From: Bacteroidales bacterium
GTDB taxonomy: Bacteria > Bacteroidota > Bacteroidia > Bacteroidales > WCHB1-69
Assembly (NCBI GenBank): GCA_017394765.1
Contig: JAFPXF010000074.1
Coordinates: forward strand, 45,302 to 109,301
Length of the DNA: 64,000 bases
Direction: 5' to 3'
A program made the position numbers and the translations under genes. Of this stretch, positions 46,015 to 54,816 are shown piece after piece; the first letter of the stretch is position 1, and each line of letters starts with the position of its first letter. A model generated the notes under the pieces. It saw nothing but the letters and a program-made list of their open reading frames with translations, was not told the origin of the DNA and did not search any database.

Positions 46015-46284
46015 TTACTTTCTGAGACCTAACTTCTTAATCAGTGCTCTGTAGCGCTCGATGTCTTGTTTCTTGAGGTATTCAAGCATCTTTTTTCTCT
46101 TGCCGACGAGGTTGATGAGGGCGCGTTTGGTCACGCGGTCGCCACCGTTGGCCTTGACATGCTCGGTCAGGTGCTTGATACGGTGGGTGAAGAGGGCGAC
46201 TTGTGCCTCGGGGGAACCAGTGTCGGTAGCGCTCTTACCATACTGCTCGAAAATTTCTTTTTTTACTTCTGTCGTTAAATACAT
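46015..46284 (-). CDS. rpsO: Ribosomal protein S15
   Basis: 89 residues, the standard length. KKEIFEQYGKSATDTGSPEA, THRIKHLTEHVKANGGDRVT and the final LIKKLGLRK match uS15. It binds 16S rRNA early in 30S assembly. It lies upstream of pnp. Confidence 0.98.
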   Translation of the reverse strand: MYLTTEVKKEIFEQYGKSATDTGSPEAQVALFTHRIKHLTEHVKANGGDRVTKRALINLVGKRKKMLEYLKKQDIERYRALIKKLGLRK

Positions 46285-46330
46285 AATAAGCGTCTAATTT
46301 TTAATGTTTTTTCCTTATTTTTTTCCGGCG

Positions 46331-46388
46331 GCAAAAATACATTTTTTTCTTGATAGTTTCATTGATTGGAAAAAAAAACTATTTTTGC
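46331..46388. promoter_or_regulatory. Divergent rpsO and glycosyltransferase promoters
   Basis: Minus strand TATTTTTGC at 46339-46331 (rpsO); plus strand TATTTTTGC at 46380-46388 (glycosyltransferase). Confidence 0.6.
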
Positions 46389-46413
46389 GCCTTGATTCAA
46401 AAAAAAGAGCTTG

Positions 46414-47424
46414 ATGACGAAATTAGCGATAGTCATACTCAATTGGAACGGGAAGCGTTTTTTGGAACAGTTTCTGCCAGTTTTGGAACAATATCTGCCC
46501 GATTATGCGGAGATTGTCGTGGCGGACAATGCCTCCTCCGACGGGTCTGTGGCTTTCCTGAGAGAGAACCATCCCTCTGTTCGTCTTTTGGAGCACTCTG
46601 AGAACGAGGGTTTTGCAAGGGGATATAATCATGCTTTTGAGCATATTGAAGCCCAATATTATTGTTTGCTCAACTCTGACATTGAAGTGACCCCGCACTG
46701 GGTGGAGCCCGTCATCGAGCAGATGGACGCCGATGAGCGCATTGCGGCGGTGCAGCCCAAGCTTCTCTCCTACTACCAACGCGACCATTTCGAGTACGCG
46801 GGCGCAAGCGGCGGTTTCGTGGACAAATACGGCTATCCTTTCTGCCGCGGTCGTGTTTTCAGCAACGTGGAAGACGACCATGGGCAATATGATGACGTGT
46901 CGGACATCTTCTGGGCCAGCGGCGCCGCACTCTTCGTGCGCAGCGACGTTTTTCGCGCCATGGGTGGACTTGACGCCGACTTCTTCGCCCACATGGAGGA
47001 AATCGACTTCTGCTGGCGCATCAAGAATGCCGGCTATAAGATAAAGGTAAACCCCCAATCGGTCGTGTACCACATCGGCGGCGGCACCCTTCCCAAGAAC
47101 AACTCCTTCAAGACCTACCTCAACTTCCGCAACAACCTCTACCTCCTGCTCAAGAACCTTCCCGAAGAACGTATCGCCAAAACTCTGATAGTCAAATTCT
47201 TTCTTGACCAGGTGGCAGCTGTCTTCTTTCTGTTGCAAGGCCATTTCAAGGATTTCGTAGCCGTCTATAAAGCTATGATCCACTTCTATGCCAACTATAA
47301 AAAATGCAAGTCCAAGCGCAACACCCTGCCCAAGCTTGCATTCACGGACACCTACCCCAAGTCGGTGGTGTTCCTGCATTATTTCAAACGCAAAAAAATA
47401 TTTGACGGAAAATCATTCTCCTAA
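46414..47424 (+). CDS. Family 2 glycosyltransferase (rhamnosyltransferase-like)
   Basis: 336 residues from the ATG at 46414. GT-A fold: MTKLAIVILNWNGKRFLEQF, the nucleotide site VADNASSDGSVAF, the LLNSDIEVTPHWVEPVIEQM segment with the Asp-x-Asp equivalent, and the acceptor part FFAHMEEIDFCWRIKNAGYK. A C-terminal helical region (FRNNLYLLLKNLPEERIAKT) suggests membrane association. It transfers a sugar to a surface glycan or lipid; donor and acceptor unknown. It precedes the steroid-reductase-like gene by 12 nt. Confidence 0.93.
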   Translation: MTKLAIVILNWNGKRFLEQFLPVLEQYLPDYAEIVVADNASSDGSVAFLRENHPSVRLLEHSENEGFARGYNHAFEHIEAQYYCLLNSDIEVTPHWVEPVIEQMDADERIAAVQPKLLSYYQRDHFEYAGASGGFVDKYGYPFCRGRVFSNVEDDHGQYDDVSDIFWASGAALFVRSDVFRAMGGLDADFFAHMEEIDFCWRIKNAGYKIKVNPQSVVYHIGGGTLPKNNSFKTYLNFRNNLYLLLKNLPEERIAKTLIVKFFLDQVAAVFFLLQGHFKDFVAVYKAMIHFYANYKKCKSKRNTLPKLAFTDTYPKSVVFLHYFKRKKIFDGKSFS

Positions 47425-47436
47425 ACGATTCTCATC

Positions 47437-48225
47437 ATGGAACTTTTCAACCATATTTATGACATCATGCTGATTGTGATGACCGTTTTGGGTGTGATCG
47501 TATTCATCCTTTTGCAATTCATCACTCCAGCCTACGGGATGACCTTTAACAATCGCTGGGGACCGTCGATTCGGAGTAATTTAGGATGGTTCATCATGGA
47601 GGCGCCGGTCTTCTTCTCGATGCTTGTTCTATACTTCATCTCTCTCTACTATCACCTCAGGCCATTCAATGTCGTCACTTTCGTGATGTTCATCTTCTTC
47701 GAGTTTCACTATTTCCAGCGATCGTTCATCTTCCCGTTGCTGATGCGCGGGCAGAGCAAGATGCCTTTGTCCATCATCCTCACAGGTGTCACGTTCAACA
47801 CGTTCAATGCCATCATGCAAGGTGGCTGGCTCTTCTTTTTCGCACCCATGAATGCCTATCCCATTTCGTGGTTTTGGTCGCCGCAATTCATCATCGGCAC
47901 AGGCATTTTCCTCTTCGGCATGGTGGTCAACATCTATGCCGACCGCGTGATTCGCGAGCTGCGCAAGAACGACATGGACAACAATTACTATCTTCCCGAC
48001 GGGTGGATGTTCCGTCGCATCAACTCCGCCAACTACCTCGGTGAAGTTCTCGAGTGGCTCGGCTTTGCCATCCTCACATGGTCTGTGCCCGGACTGGTGT
48101 TTCTCATTTGGACGTTTGCCAATATCGTGCCGCGCTCCAAGGCTGTTTATGAACGCTACACCCAATTTTTCGGCGAGGAGTTTACCACCCAGAAACGGTA
48201 CAAGATTTTTCCGGGCATTTATTGA
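47437..48225 (+). CDS. 3-oxo-5-alpha-steroid 4-dehydrogenase family membrane protein
   Basis: 262 residues, with six or more hydrophobic segments. The C-terminal half is the diagnostic part: NNYYLPDGWMFRRINSANYL, then EVLEWLGFAILTWSVPG and RYTQFFGEEFTTQKRYKIFP, as in steroid 5-alpha-reductases and related membrane reductases. Substrate unknown in bacteria; an isoprenoid or sterol-like lipid is possible. It is in an operon with the glycosyltransferase and the lipoprotein at 48255. Confidence 0.9.
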   Translation: MELFNHIYDIMLIVMTVLGVIVFILLQFITPAYGMTFNNRWGPSIRSNLGWFIMEAPVFFSMLVLYFISLYYHLRPFNVVTFVMFIFFEFHYFQRSFIFPLLMRGQSKMPLSIILTGVTFNTFNAIMQGGWLFFFAPMNAYPISWFWSPQFIIGTGIFLFGMVVNIYADRVIRELRKNDMDNNYYLPDGWMFRRINSANYLGEVLEWLGFAILTWSVPGLVFLIWTFANIVPRSKAVYERYTQFFGEEFTTQKRYKIFPGIY

Positions 48226-48254
48226 AAATTGTAGTTTTTTGAATAAGATTGTAT

Positions 48255-48674
48255 ATGCGGAAATTGCTCATCATACTTTGTCTTGCCGCACCCTTGTTGG
48301 TCTGTTGCGACATGTACAACCATCCGACCATCCCGAATGCGAAGGTCGATTTTATCGTTTATCCCAATGATGTGATGTACTATCGCCTCAACACGTATGG
48401 CGGTTACGAGTATTTCACGGGCGGTGTCAACGGCATTGTGGTCTATCGTCTTGACGAATGGACTTTCATGGCCTATGACCGTGCGTGTTCTTACGACTGG
48501 GAGGATCATGAGTCGTGGCTTTGGGTAGCCCCTGACGGCTTGCGGCTTGTGGACTCGCTGTGCGGGTCCACCTTCAACATTCTTGACGGCAACGTGTTGG
48601 GTGGTCCGGCCATCTATCCGGCCCGCCGTTATGCCACCCGCTTCGATGGCGCGCGCCTCCGCATCTATTCCTGA
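48255..48674 (+). CDS. Rieske-like fold lipoprotein lacking the usual ligands
   Basis: 139 residues from the ATG at 48255, with lipobox LLVCC near residue 17. The part FTGGVNGIVVYRLDEWTFMA, then YDRACSYDWEDHESW and LVDSLCGSTFNILDGNVLGG follows the order of a Rieske domain. The Cys positions remain (C-S-Y and C-G-S), but both cluster His positions are replaced, so a [2Fe-2S] cluster of Rieske type is unlikely. The proteins are conserved in Bacteroidales; role unknown. It is last gene of the operon starting at 46414. Confidence 0.75.
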   Translation: MRKLLIILCLAAPLLVCCDMYNHPTIPNAKVDFIVYPNDVMYYRLNTYGGYEYFTGGVNGIVVYRLDEWTFMAYDRACSYDWEDHESWLWVAPDGLRLVDSLCGSTFNILDGNVLGGPAIYPARRYATRFDGARLRIYS

Positions 48675-48754
48675 TCCTTCTCTCTCCACAAAACTAATGC
48701 CACAAATGTGATTTCACCGATACAATTCGTGCCATTTGCGGTTGTGATTCGTGG

Positions 48755-49579
48755 TTATATTTCGTGGAGCATCTCGCAAATTAACTTCACCATCTTAGGT
48801 TCTGCGCTGTTGGCGGCGGCCAGCACCTCTTCGTGGGAAGTTTCCGCTTTCATGCCGACGACTCCCAAGTCTGTGATGACAGACAGGGCGAAGATTTCCA
48901 TGCCTCGATGATGCGCCACAATGGATTCCGGGACGGTGGACATGCCCACGGCATCGGCACCTAAGATCCAGTAAGCCTTGTATTCCGCCGGGGTTTCGAA
49001 GCACGGCCCGGTCACGCCCATATAGACGCCCTCCTGCAAGTGGATGTTGTTTTCGGCGGCCTTTTGGTGCGCCAACTTGATGAGTCGCTTGGAATAGACC
49101 TCATTCATATTCGGGAAGCGGGGCCCGAGCTCGTCGTCGTTGGGGCCCAGCAGCGGATTCGTGCCGAAGAAGTTGATGTGGTCGCGAATGATCATGATGT
49201 CACCCACCTTGAAAGTCGGATTCATGCCGCCTGCCGCGTTGGAGAGGATGATGGTCTTGACACCAATGCCACAGAACACCTGCTGCGGGTAGGTCACCAC
49301 CTCCATCGGGTAGCCTTCATAGTAGTGGAAACGTCCGTTCAGCACGACCACCTCCACACCGTTCAGCCGTCCGAAAATCAGCGTGCCCTTGTGCCCTTTC
49401 ACCGTGGAAACGGGGAAGTTGGGAATCTCCTTGTAGGGGAGTTCGTCCACGATATCCAATGACTTGGTCAATCCACCGAGTCCGGAGCCTAAGACGATGC
49501 CCACTTTTGGATTAATGGTTTTGCGATTGTTCAGATATTCAACGGTTTCAAGGATCTGTTGTTTGGTCTCCTGTAACAT
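48755..49579 (-). CDS. punA: Purine-nucleoside phosphorylase
   Basis: 274 residues of the PNP/MTAP trimeric class. VGIVLGSGLGGLTKSLD, the GRFHYYEGYPM segment, LSNAAGGMNPTFKVGDIM and GVTGPCFETPAEYK, plus DAVGMSTVPE are all present. It phosphorolyses purine nucleosides. It overlaps lpxK by 32 nt at its 5' end, so translation is probably coupled. It is the last gene of the operon from 52567. Confidence 0.97.
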   Translation of the reverse strand: MLQETKQQILETVEYLNNRKTINPKVGIVLGSGLGGLTKSLDIVDELPYKEIPNFPVSTVKGHKGTLIFGRLNGVEVVVLNGRFHYYEGYPMEVVTYPQQVFCGIGVKTIILSNAAGGMNPTFKVGDIMIIRDHINFFGTNPLLGPNDDELGPRFPNMNEVYSKRLIKLAHQKAAENNIHLQEGVYMGVTGPCFETPAEYKAYWILGADAVGMSTVPESIVAHHRGMEIFALSVITDLGVVGMKAETSHEEVLAAANSAEPKMVKLICEMLHEI

Positions 49580-50636
49580 AGTTTTCGATAATATGGTTAA
49601 ACTCTATTTTTTCGTTTTCCGTTAAAAAGTCCACTTCGATGGGGACGATGAATACGGGCAGCAAAGATACATCTTTTTGAAGATTTTCGGACTGCAGTCT
49701 CATCCAATCTTTCTCGGTGGTGAAGAGCACTTTGGAAGCGGATCCCTTCTCGGTTAATGTTTTTCGTAATTCTTTAATCTCAAGTGTATTGTAGTTATGA
49801 TGGTCGGGATATTTGATATGCCGGATGCAGCGGTAGTGCTGCCGCAGGTAATCTTCCAGCGGTTGTGGGCGCGCGATGCCGGAGAGCAGTACCACGTCGG
49901 CGGTGCGAGGGTCGATGTTGGCGGCGGGAGCTGTCACGGGTTCGGGCGTGCCGTAGTGGTAGCATGTGAAGAAGAGGGGCTGGCTGTCGCGCAGGCCAAG
50001 GTCGCGGCGCCACTGGTCGCGATCCACCTGCTTGTCGGGGATGTCCGTCTTGGTGACGAGCACCAGATCGGCGGCGTCCACAGCATCGGGAAACTCGCGC
50101 AGCCGTCCGGCGGGCATCGGGTAGTCGCGAAAATAGGGGCGATAATACTCTGTGAGCACCATCTTCACCGACGGTGTGAAGGAGAGGTGCTGATAGGCAT
50201 CGTCCATCACGATAACCTGGATACCGGGGTCGAACTCCAGCAGCTTGCGGACACCGTGTTCGCGATCACCGTCCACGGCGAGGGGCAGCTGCGGGAATCG
50301 TTTGTGCAGCAGCAGGGGCTCGTCGCCGATGAGCTTCGCGGAAAGAGTCCCTTCCGGTGCCGTGTTGGCGAGCACGAAGCCTTTGCTTTTGCGGCCATAG
50401 CCTCGACTGAGCATGGCCACATGACGCTGTTGCGCCAGCAAGTGGATCAAGTAACTGGCGTGCGGGGTTTTGCCCGTGCCGCCAATGGCGATGTTGCCCA
50501 CGCAGATGGTGGGGACGGAGGCCTTGTAGGACCGGAACACGCCACGCTGGTAGAGACGGCGGCGCAGCCGCGCCAGCTGTCCGAACAACCACCCGAGTGG
50601 TATGAGGAGATGCCGTATCTTAAAGGGCCGGCTCAT
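49548..50636 (-). CDS. lpxK: Tetraacyldisaccharide 4'-kinase
   Basis: 362 residues from the ATG at 50636. The Walker A variant VGNIAIGGTGKTPHASYLI, the SRGYGRKSKGF segment and the VMDDAYQHL motif are diagnostic. It phosphorylates the lipid A precursor at the inner membrane. It overlaps the PhoH gene by 17 nt and punA by 32 nt. Confidence 0.96.
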   Translation of the reverse strand: MSRPFKIRHLLIPLGWLFGQLARLRRRLYQRGVFRSYKASVPTICVGNIAIGGTGKTPHASYLIHLLAQQRHVAMLSRGYGRKSKGFVLANTAPEGTLSAKLIGDEPLLLHKRFPQLPLAVDGDREHGVRKLLEFDPGIQVIVMDDAYQHLSFTPSVKMVLTEYYRPYFRDYPMPAGRLREFPDAVDAADLVLVTKTDIPDKQVDRDQWRRDLGLRDSQPLFFTCYHYGTPEPVTAPAANIDPRTADVVLLSGIARPQPLEDYLRQHYRCIRHIKYPDHHNYNTLEIKELRKTLTEKGSASKVLFTTEKDWMRLQSENLQKDVSLLPVFIVPIEVDFLTENEKIEFNHIIENYVTGDQTTDP

Positions 50637-51648
50637 GGTCGGCGGAATTGGTGTTTGCGTTTTCAGCGGCCCGCTGCTCGCGCCGCTCCTGCACCTTCTG
50701 GGCTTGAGTGTTCTCGTACTCCTCATAGCTCTTGATGATCTTGGTGACCAGATGGTGGCGCACCACATCCTTTTCGTCCATGAAGATGAAGTCGATGCCG
50801 GGAATCTTGCCCAAAATGCGGTTGGCTTGCAAGAGACCGGACTGCTGGTGTTTGGGGAGGTCTATCTGGGTGATGTCGCCCGTGATGAAGAACTTGGCAT
50901 TTTTGCCCATGCGGGTGAGGAACATCTTGAGCTGGGCGGCGGTGGCGTTTTGAGCCTCGTCGAGGATGACGTATGCATTGTCGAGGGTGCGTCCGCGCAT
51001 GAAGGCGAGGGGCGCGATTTCGATGACCTTGTCTTCCATGTAGGAAACGAGCTTCTGCATGGGCATCATGTCCCAAAGCGCGTCGTAGAGCGGCTGGAGG
51101 TAGGGGTCGAGCTTGTCGCGCAGGTCGCCGGGCAGGAAGCCGAGATTCTCGCCGGCCTCGACGGCGGGGCGGGTGAGGATGATACGGCGGATCTGCTTGT
51201 TCTTGAGGGCGCGCACGGCGAGGGCCACGGCCGTGTAGGTCTTGCCCGTGCCGGCAGGGCCGATGACAAAGACCATGTCGTTCTTGTCAGCACTCTCCAC
51301 AAGCCGCTTCTGGTTGGGCGTGATGGCGCGCACAGACTTGCCCTCTCGGCCGTGGACGAGCACGTCGCCAGTGGTGCGCAGGCGATAAAAGCTGTCGTCT
51401 TCCTGGGAGGTGATGTTGAGGATGTCAGTCTCGGTGAGCTTGCCAAACTCCTCGATATGCTGTTCGAGGAGATGGATGCGCTCCGCAAAACGTTCCACCT
51501 CGCTGTCCTCGCCGGAGCACTTGAGTTCGTTGCCCCGTGCGATGATTTTGAGTTTGGGGAAGATGTGCGTCAACAGGTCAATGTTGGCATTTTGTCGGCC
51601 GTAGAGTGCGACGACAATGTCAGGGTCTATCGTGATAATTTTTTCCAT
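50620..51648 (-). CDS. PhoH family ATPase
   Basis: 342 residues from the ATG at 51648. A short N-terminal region ([19 protein letters not shown]) is followed by the PhoH ATPase: Walker [56 protein letters not shown] and [19 protein letters not shown] charged C-terminal tail ends the protein. PhoH proteins act in RNA metabolism or phosphate stress. It is 4 nt after the M23 gene and overlaps lpxK. Confidence 0.96.
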   Translation of the reverse strand: MEKIITIDPDIVVALYGRQNANIDLLTHIFPKLKIIARGNELKCSGEDSEVERFAERIHLLEQHIEEFGKLTETDILNITSQEDDSFYRLRTTGDVLVHGREGKSVRAITPNQKRLVESADKNDMVFVIGPAGTGKTYTAVALAVRALKNKQIRRIILTRPAVEAGENLGFLPGDLRDKLDPYLQPLYDALWDMMPMQKLVSYMEDKVIEIAPLAFMRGRTLDNAYVILDEAQNATAAQLKMFLTRMGKNAKFFITGDITQIDLPKHQQSGLLQANRILGKIPGIDFIFMDEKDVVRHHLVTKIIKSYEEYENTQAQKVQERREQRAAENANTNSADHEPAL

Positions 51649-51652
51649 TGCA

Positions 51653-52567
51653 TTATTCAATAACGAGATAGTCGAGTGGGTTAATGGGGAAGCCGTTGTA
51701 CCACAGTTCGAAGTGGAGGTGCGGGGTGCTGCCTTCTCCGGAGCCGGAGTTGCCGATGGCGGCGATGGGGTCGCCGGCCTTGACGCGGGCGCCGGGCTGC
51801 TTGAGGAGGGCGGCGTTGCGCTTATATACAGAGATGAGGTTGCCGGGGTGCTGCACAATGATGACATAGCCGTCGGTGGCGCTGTAGTGGGCGGCGATGA
51901 CCACCCCGTCGGCGATGCAGGCAACCACGGAGTTGCGCGCGGAGGCAATGTCAATGCCGTAATGGTTCTTGGAGGCGTCGAAGGGACGGGTCACGGCACC
52001 GATGGAGGGAGGATAGATGGAGAGTGTCGAAATCTTGGCCTGGCTGAGACCGGGCGTGCTGCCCTGCGAGGAGTTGTCCTCGCTGATACGCCCCAAGATG
52101 AGGTCGGCCTGCCCCTCCATCTCTTCGGCTTCGGCCATGCGCTTTTTGTCGCGGATGGTGGTGTGTGTGTTGGGCGTGTTCTCGGCATTTTCTTTGGTCT
52201 CCTCTATGGTGGGGGCGTTGCCCTCAATCATCGTGGTGAAGTTGTCAATAAAGACCTGGTTGTATTCCACAAGTCGCTCCAACGAATCCACGCGGGCGGC
52301 AGTCTGCTTGTAGAGCTTGTAGTCTTTCTGGTCGGTGTAGCCCGGAATATAGAGGCGCAGCGGCGTGAAGGCGATGAGCAGCGTGGTCAGCAGGATGATG
52401 ACGAATGCGCCGATGACGGCCACCACAAACATGCGCTGGATGGTAATGCGGCGTATGACGAACTCTTGCTCGTGCGTGTCCTCGTTGGAGAACACGAGCC
52501 GGTAACGAGTTTTCCACTCGCTCTTCACCTTGTTCCAAATCGATTTTATCCTCTCGAACTTTCCCAT
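51653..52567 (-). CDS. M23 family metallopeptidase
   Basis: 304 residues. A cytoplasmic N-terminus, one membrane segment near 48-70 (VVAVIGAFVIILLTTLLIAF), a coiled-coil near 80-130, and the LytM domain at the C-terminus with H-x-G-x-D (NHYGIDIASA) and the HLHFELW zinc/catalytic motif. Both zinc motifs are intact, so it may hydrolyse peptidoglycan cross-links or act as an activator. It opens the operon with PhoH, LpxK and PNP. Confidence 0.95.
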   Translation of the reverse strand: MGKFERIKSIWNKVKSEWKTRYRLVFSNEDTHEQEFVIRRITIQRMFVVAVIGAFVIILLTTLLIAFTPLRLYIPGYTDQKDYKLYKQTAARVDSLERLVEYNQVFIDNFTTMIEGNAPTIEETKENAENTPNTHTTIRDKKRMAEAEEMEGQADLILGRISEDNSSQGSTPGLSQAKISTLSIYPPSIGAVTRPFDASKNHYGIDIASARNSVVACIADGVVIAAHYSATDGYVIIVQHPGNLISVYKRNAALLKQPGARVKAGDPIAAIGNSGSGEGSTPHLHFELWYNGFPINPLDYLVIE

Positions 52568-52589
52568 CTGTGGTTTTTATATACAGGCG

Positions 52590-52686
52590 GCAAAAATACA
52601 AAAAAATGGAAATAGGGTCGAGTGACAAGGATTGAAGAGGCAATATTTCAGTTGTCGGTGTGATTCATAATTTTATGTACATTTGC
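52590..52686. promoter_or_regulatory. Divergent promoters of the M23 and deaminase genes
   Basis: Minus strand TATTTTTGC at 52598-52590 (M23 operon), plus strand TACATTTGC at 52678-52686 (deaminase). Confidence 0.55.
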
Positions 52687-52705
52687 GCCCTCAAAAACGA
52701 CTGCT

Positions 52706-53200
52706 ATGGAAGAGACAAAAAAATATGTGCGTCCCTCGTGGGATGAGTATTTCATGGAAATCGCCGACACGGTGAGCAAGCGCGCCACCTGCGACCGCGG
52801 GCGTAGCGGTTGTGTCATCGTGCGCGACCGCCAGATTCTCGTCACCGGCTATGTGGGCTCCCCGAAGGGGCTTCCCCACTGCGACGACGTGGGGCACCAG
52901 CTCAAACGCACGGTTCATGAGGACGGCACTGTGACGCAACACTGCGTGCGCACCGTCCATGCCGAGCAGAACGCCATCTGCCAGGCCGCCAAGTTAGGCA
53001 TCGCCCTCAACGGCGCCACCCTCTACTGCCGGATGACACCCTGCCGTGTCTGCGCCATGCTCATCATCAACTGCGGCATCACACGCGTGGTGTGCGCCCA
53101 AAAGTACCACGCCGGCGCCGAATCCGAGGAGATGTTCGCCAAGGCCGGCGTGCAAATCGAGTTTTTTTCCGACGAAGTGGTCCAATACAGCAATCAATAA
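52706..53200 (+). CDS. dCMP deaminase family protein
   Basis: 164 residues. The zinc-binding motifs VHAEQNAICQA and TPCRVCAMLIINCGI and the earlier RGRSGCVIV region match deoxycytidylate deaminases (ComEB type). It supplies dUMP for thymidylate synthesis. It stands 11 nt before the radical SAM gene, likely as one unit. Confidence 0.95.
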   Translation: MEETKKYVRPSWDEYFMEIADTVSKRATCDRGRSGCVIVRDRQILVTGYVGSPKGLPHCDDVGHQLKRTVHEDGTVTQHCVRTVHAEQNAICQAAKLGIALNGATLYCRMTPCRVCAMLIINCGITRVVCAQKYHAGAESEEMFAKAGVQIEFFSDEVVQYSNQ

Positions 53201-53211
53201 AACCATAAAAC

Positions 53212-53988
53212 ATGTCCACCTTTCTTTGGGAGTCCATTGCCTTTGGACCCATCCACAGCCGCCGACTGGGACATTCCCTCGGCATCAACCTTCTGCCAAT
53301 CGATGTCAAGATCTGTTCCTTCAATTGCCTCTACTGCGAGTGCGGATGGACTTTGGAGAAAAGCTTGACCGCCCGTGAATACTACCCTGTGGAGGAAGTG
53401 TTGCAAGCTATTGAATACAAGCTTATAAGATGCAGGGACAACAATGTTCCTGTTGACAGCATCACCTTCTCCGGCAACGGGGAGCCCACCCTTCATCCGC
53501 ATTTCGATAAAATCATCGATAGACTCATTCCCCTGCGCGACCAATACTATCCCAATGCCGTGATCTCCTGCCTCTCCAATGCCACGCAGCTGACACGCCC
53601 CGAAGTGCGTGCCGCCCTCCAGCGCATCGAGAACCCGTTGCTGAAGCTTGATGCCGGCACCCAAGAGATGCTCGATACGATCAACGCACCCATTGTGCCC
53701 GTTGATATCGAGGAGATTGTCGAACATCTCGAATCCTTTAACGGCAATCTCATCATCCAATCCATGTTCCTCAGCGGTGAAAAGGAGGGCGTTCCCTTCG
53801 ACAACAGCGAGGAACCCAACTTCTCGAAATGGCTTCAGCGTGTGGTGGACATCCGCCCCCGCAAAGTGATGGTATATTCCCTCGACCGTGAGACACCTGC
53901 CCTGCAACTCCATAAATTCGACAAGGAGAAACTCGAGGTGATCGCCGAAAAAGTCAGGGCCAAAGGGATCACGACGGAAACATACTGA
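53212..53988 (+). CDS. Radical SAM protein
   Basis: 258 residues. The cluster motif CSFNCLYC near residue 35 fits the CxxxCxxC rule, and SITFSGNGEPTLHPHFDKII supplies the GGE-like segment. The family resembles wybutosine-like or unnamed radical SAM proteins of Bacteroidetes; substrate not recognisable. No extra cluster-binding Cys is obvious in the C-terminal half. It probably follows the deaminase in one transcript. The stretch to 54147 holds the ribE promoter. Confidence 0.9.
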   Translation: MSTFLWESIAFGPIHSRRLGHSLGINLLPIDVKICSFNCLYCECGWTLEKSLTAREYYPVEEVLQAIEYKLIRCRDNNVPVDSITFSGNGEPTLHPHFDKIIDRLIPLRDQYYPNAVISCLSNATQLTRPEVRAALQRIENPLLKLDAGTQEMLDTINAPIVPVDIEEIVEHLESFNGNLIIQSMFLSGEKEGVPFDNSEEPNFSKWLQRVVDIRPRKVMVYSLDRETPALQLHKFDKEKLEVIAEKVRAKGITTETY

Positions 53989-54115
53989 CACGTTTTTGCA
54001 ACAGATGACTGCTCTTCCCATGTGGAGTGGAATGTGCGCGTTGGCAAATTCCGTCCACTGGCTACAAATTGCAAATTCATAGTCTCTTGACACTTGAGTC
54101 TATTCCCTTTTTTTG

Positions 54116-54124
54116 TATTTTTGC
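54116..54124 (+). promoter_or_regulatory. -7 element of ribE
   Basis: TATTTTTGC, 24 nt upstream of the ribE ATG. No riboswitch fold is visible; the leader is short. Confidence 0.55.
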
Positions 54125-54147
54125 GCGTTTTTAGAAAATGGTAAATC

Positions 54148-54759
54148 ATGTTCACCGGAATTATTGAAAAAACAGGAAAAATAATTGATATAAAGAGAGA
54201 TAGAACAAACTACGATTTTACGCTCGAGGTGGATTTCGCGGACGAATTGTCGATTGACCAGAGTATGGCGCACGACGGGTGTTGCCTTACGGTGGTCAAA
54301 TTGGACAAGGAGAAGAAACAGTATGTGGTCACGGCCATGGAGGAAACCATGTTGAAGACCAATCTGGGTACTTGGAAAGTGGGTGATGAGGTGAACTTGG
54401 AGCGCAGCATGCGCATGGACGGTCGCTTCGACGGTCACATCGTGCAAGGGCATGTGGACCAGACCGCCACCTGCGAGAAGGTGGTCGATGAGAATGGCAG
54501 CTGGCGTTATTATTTCACCTACGATGCCTCGAAAAACAACTTCACCGTACCGAAAGGCTCCATTTCCGTCAATGGAGTGAGCCTGACGGTGGTGGACTCC
54601 GAGAAGGGACGTTTTTCCGTGGCCATCATCCCTTACACCCACAAGGTTACCAATTTCCACAATTTCAGGCCCGGCACCGTGGTCAATATCGAATTCGATG
54701 TGTTCGGCAAATATGTCCAGCATCTTATCGAAGAATATTTTGCACAACAGCAAAAATAA
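54148..54759 (+). CDS. ribE: Riboflavin synthase alpha chain
   Basis: 203 residues. Opens MFTGIIEKTGKIIDI and repeats the lumazine-binding half (MDGRFDGHIVQGHVD; PKGSISVNGVSLTVVDSE). It catalyses the last step of riboflavin synthesis from lumazine. The two-fold internal repeat is as expected. Confidence 0.97.
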   Translation: MFTGIIEKTGKIIDIKRDRTNYDFTLEVDFADELSIDQSMAHDGCCLTVVKLDKEKKQYVVTAMEETMLKTNLGTWKVGDEVNLERSMRMDGRFDGHIVQGHVDQTATCEKVVDENGSWRYYFTYDASKNNFTVPKGSISVNGVSLTVVDSEKGRFSVAIIPYTHKVTNFHNFRPGTVVNIEFDVFGKYVQHLIEEYFAQQQK

Positions 54760-54788
54760 AAAAGCCAAAACGCCGTTATATTTTTTCT

Positions 54789-54796
54789 TTAGTTTG
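54789..54796 (+). promoter_or_regulatory. Possible -7 element of the PorW gene
   Basis: TTAGTTTG matches TAnnTTTG at seven of eight positions and would put the start of transcription about 15 nt before the TTG start. Confidence 0.35.
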
Positions 54797-54816
54797 GCAC
54801 GAATAACGACAATTTT

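Noticed and set aside
46411..46416. TTG start one codon before the glycosyltransferase ATG
   Set aside because: The ATG at 46414 is a normal start right before the first GT-A strand.
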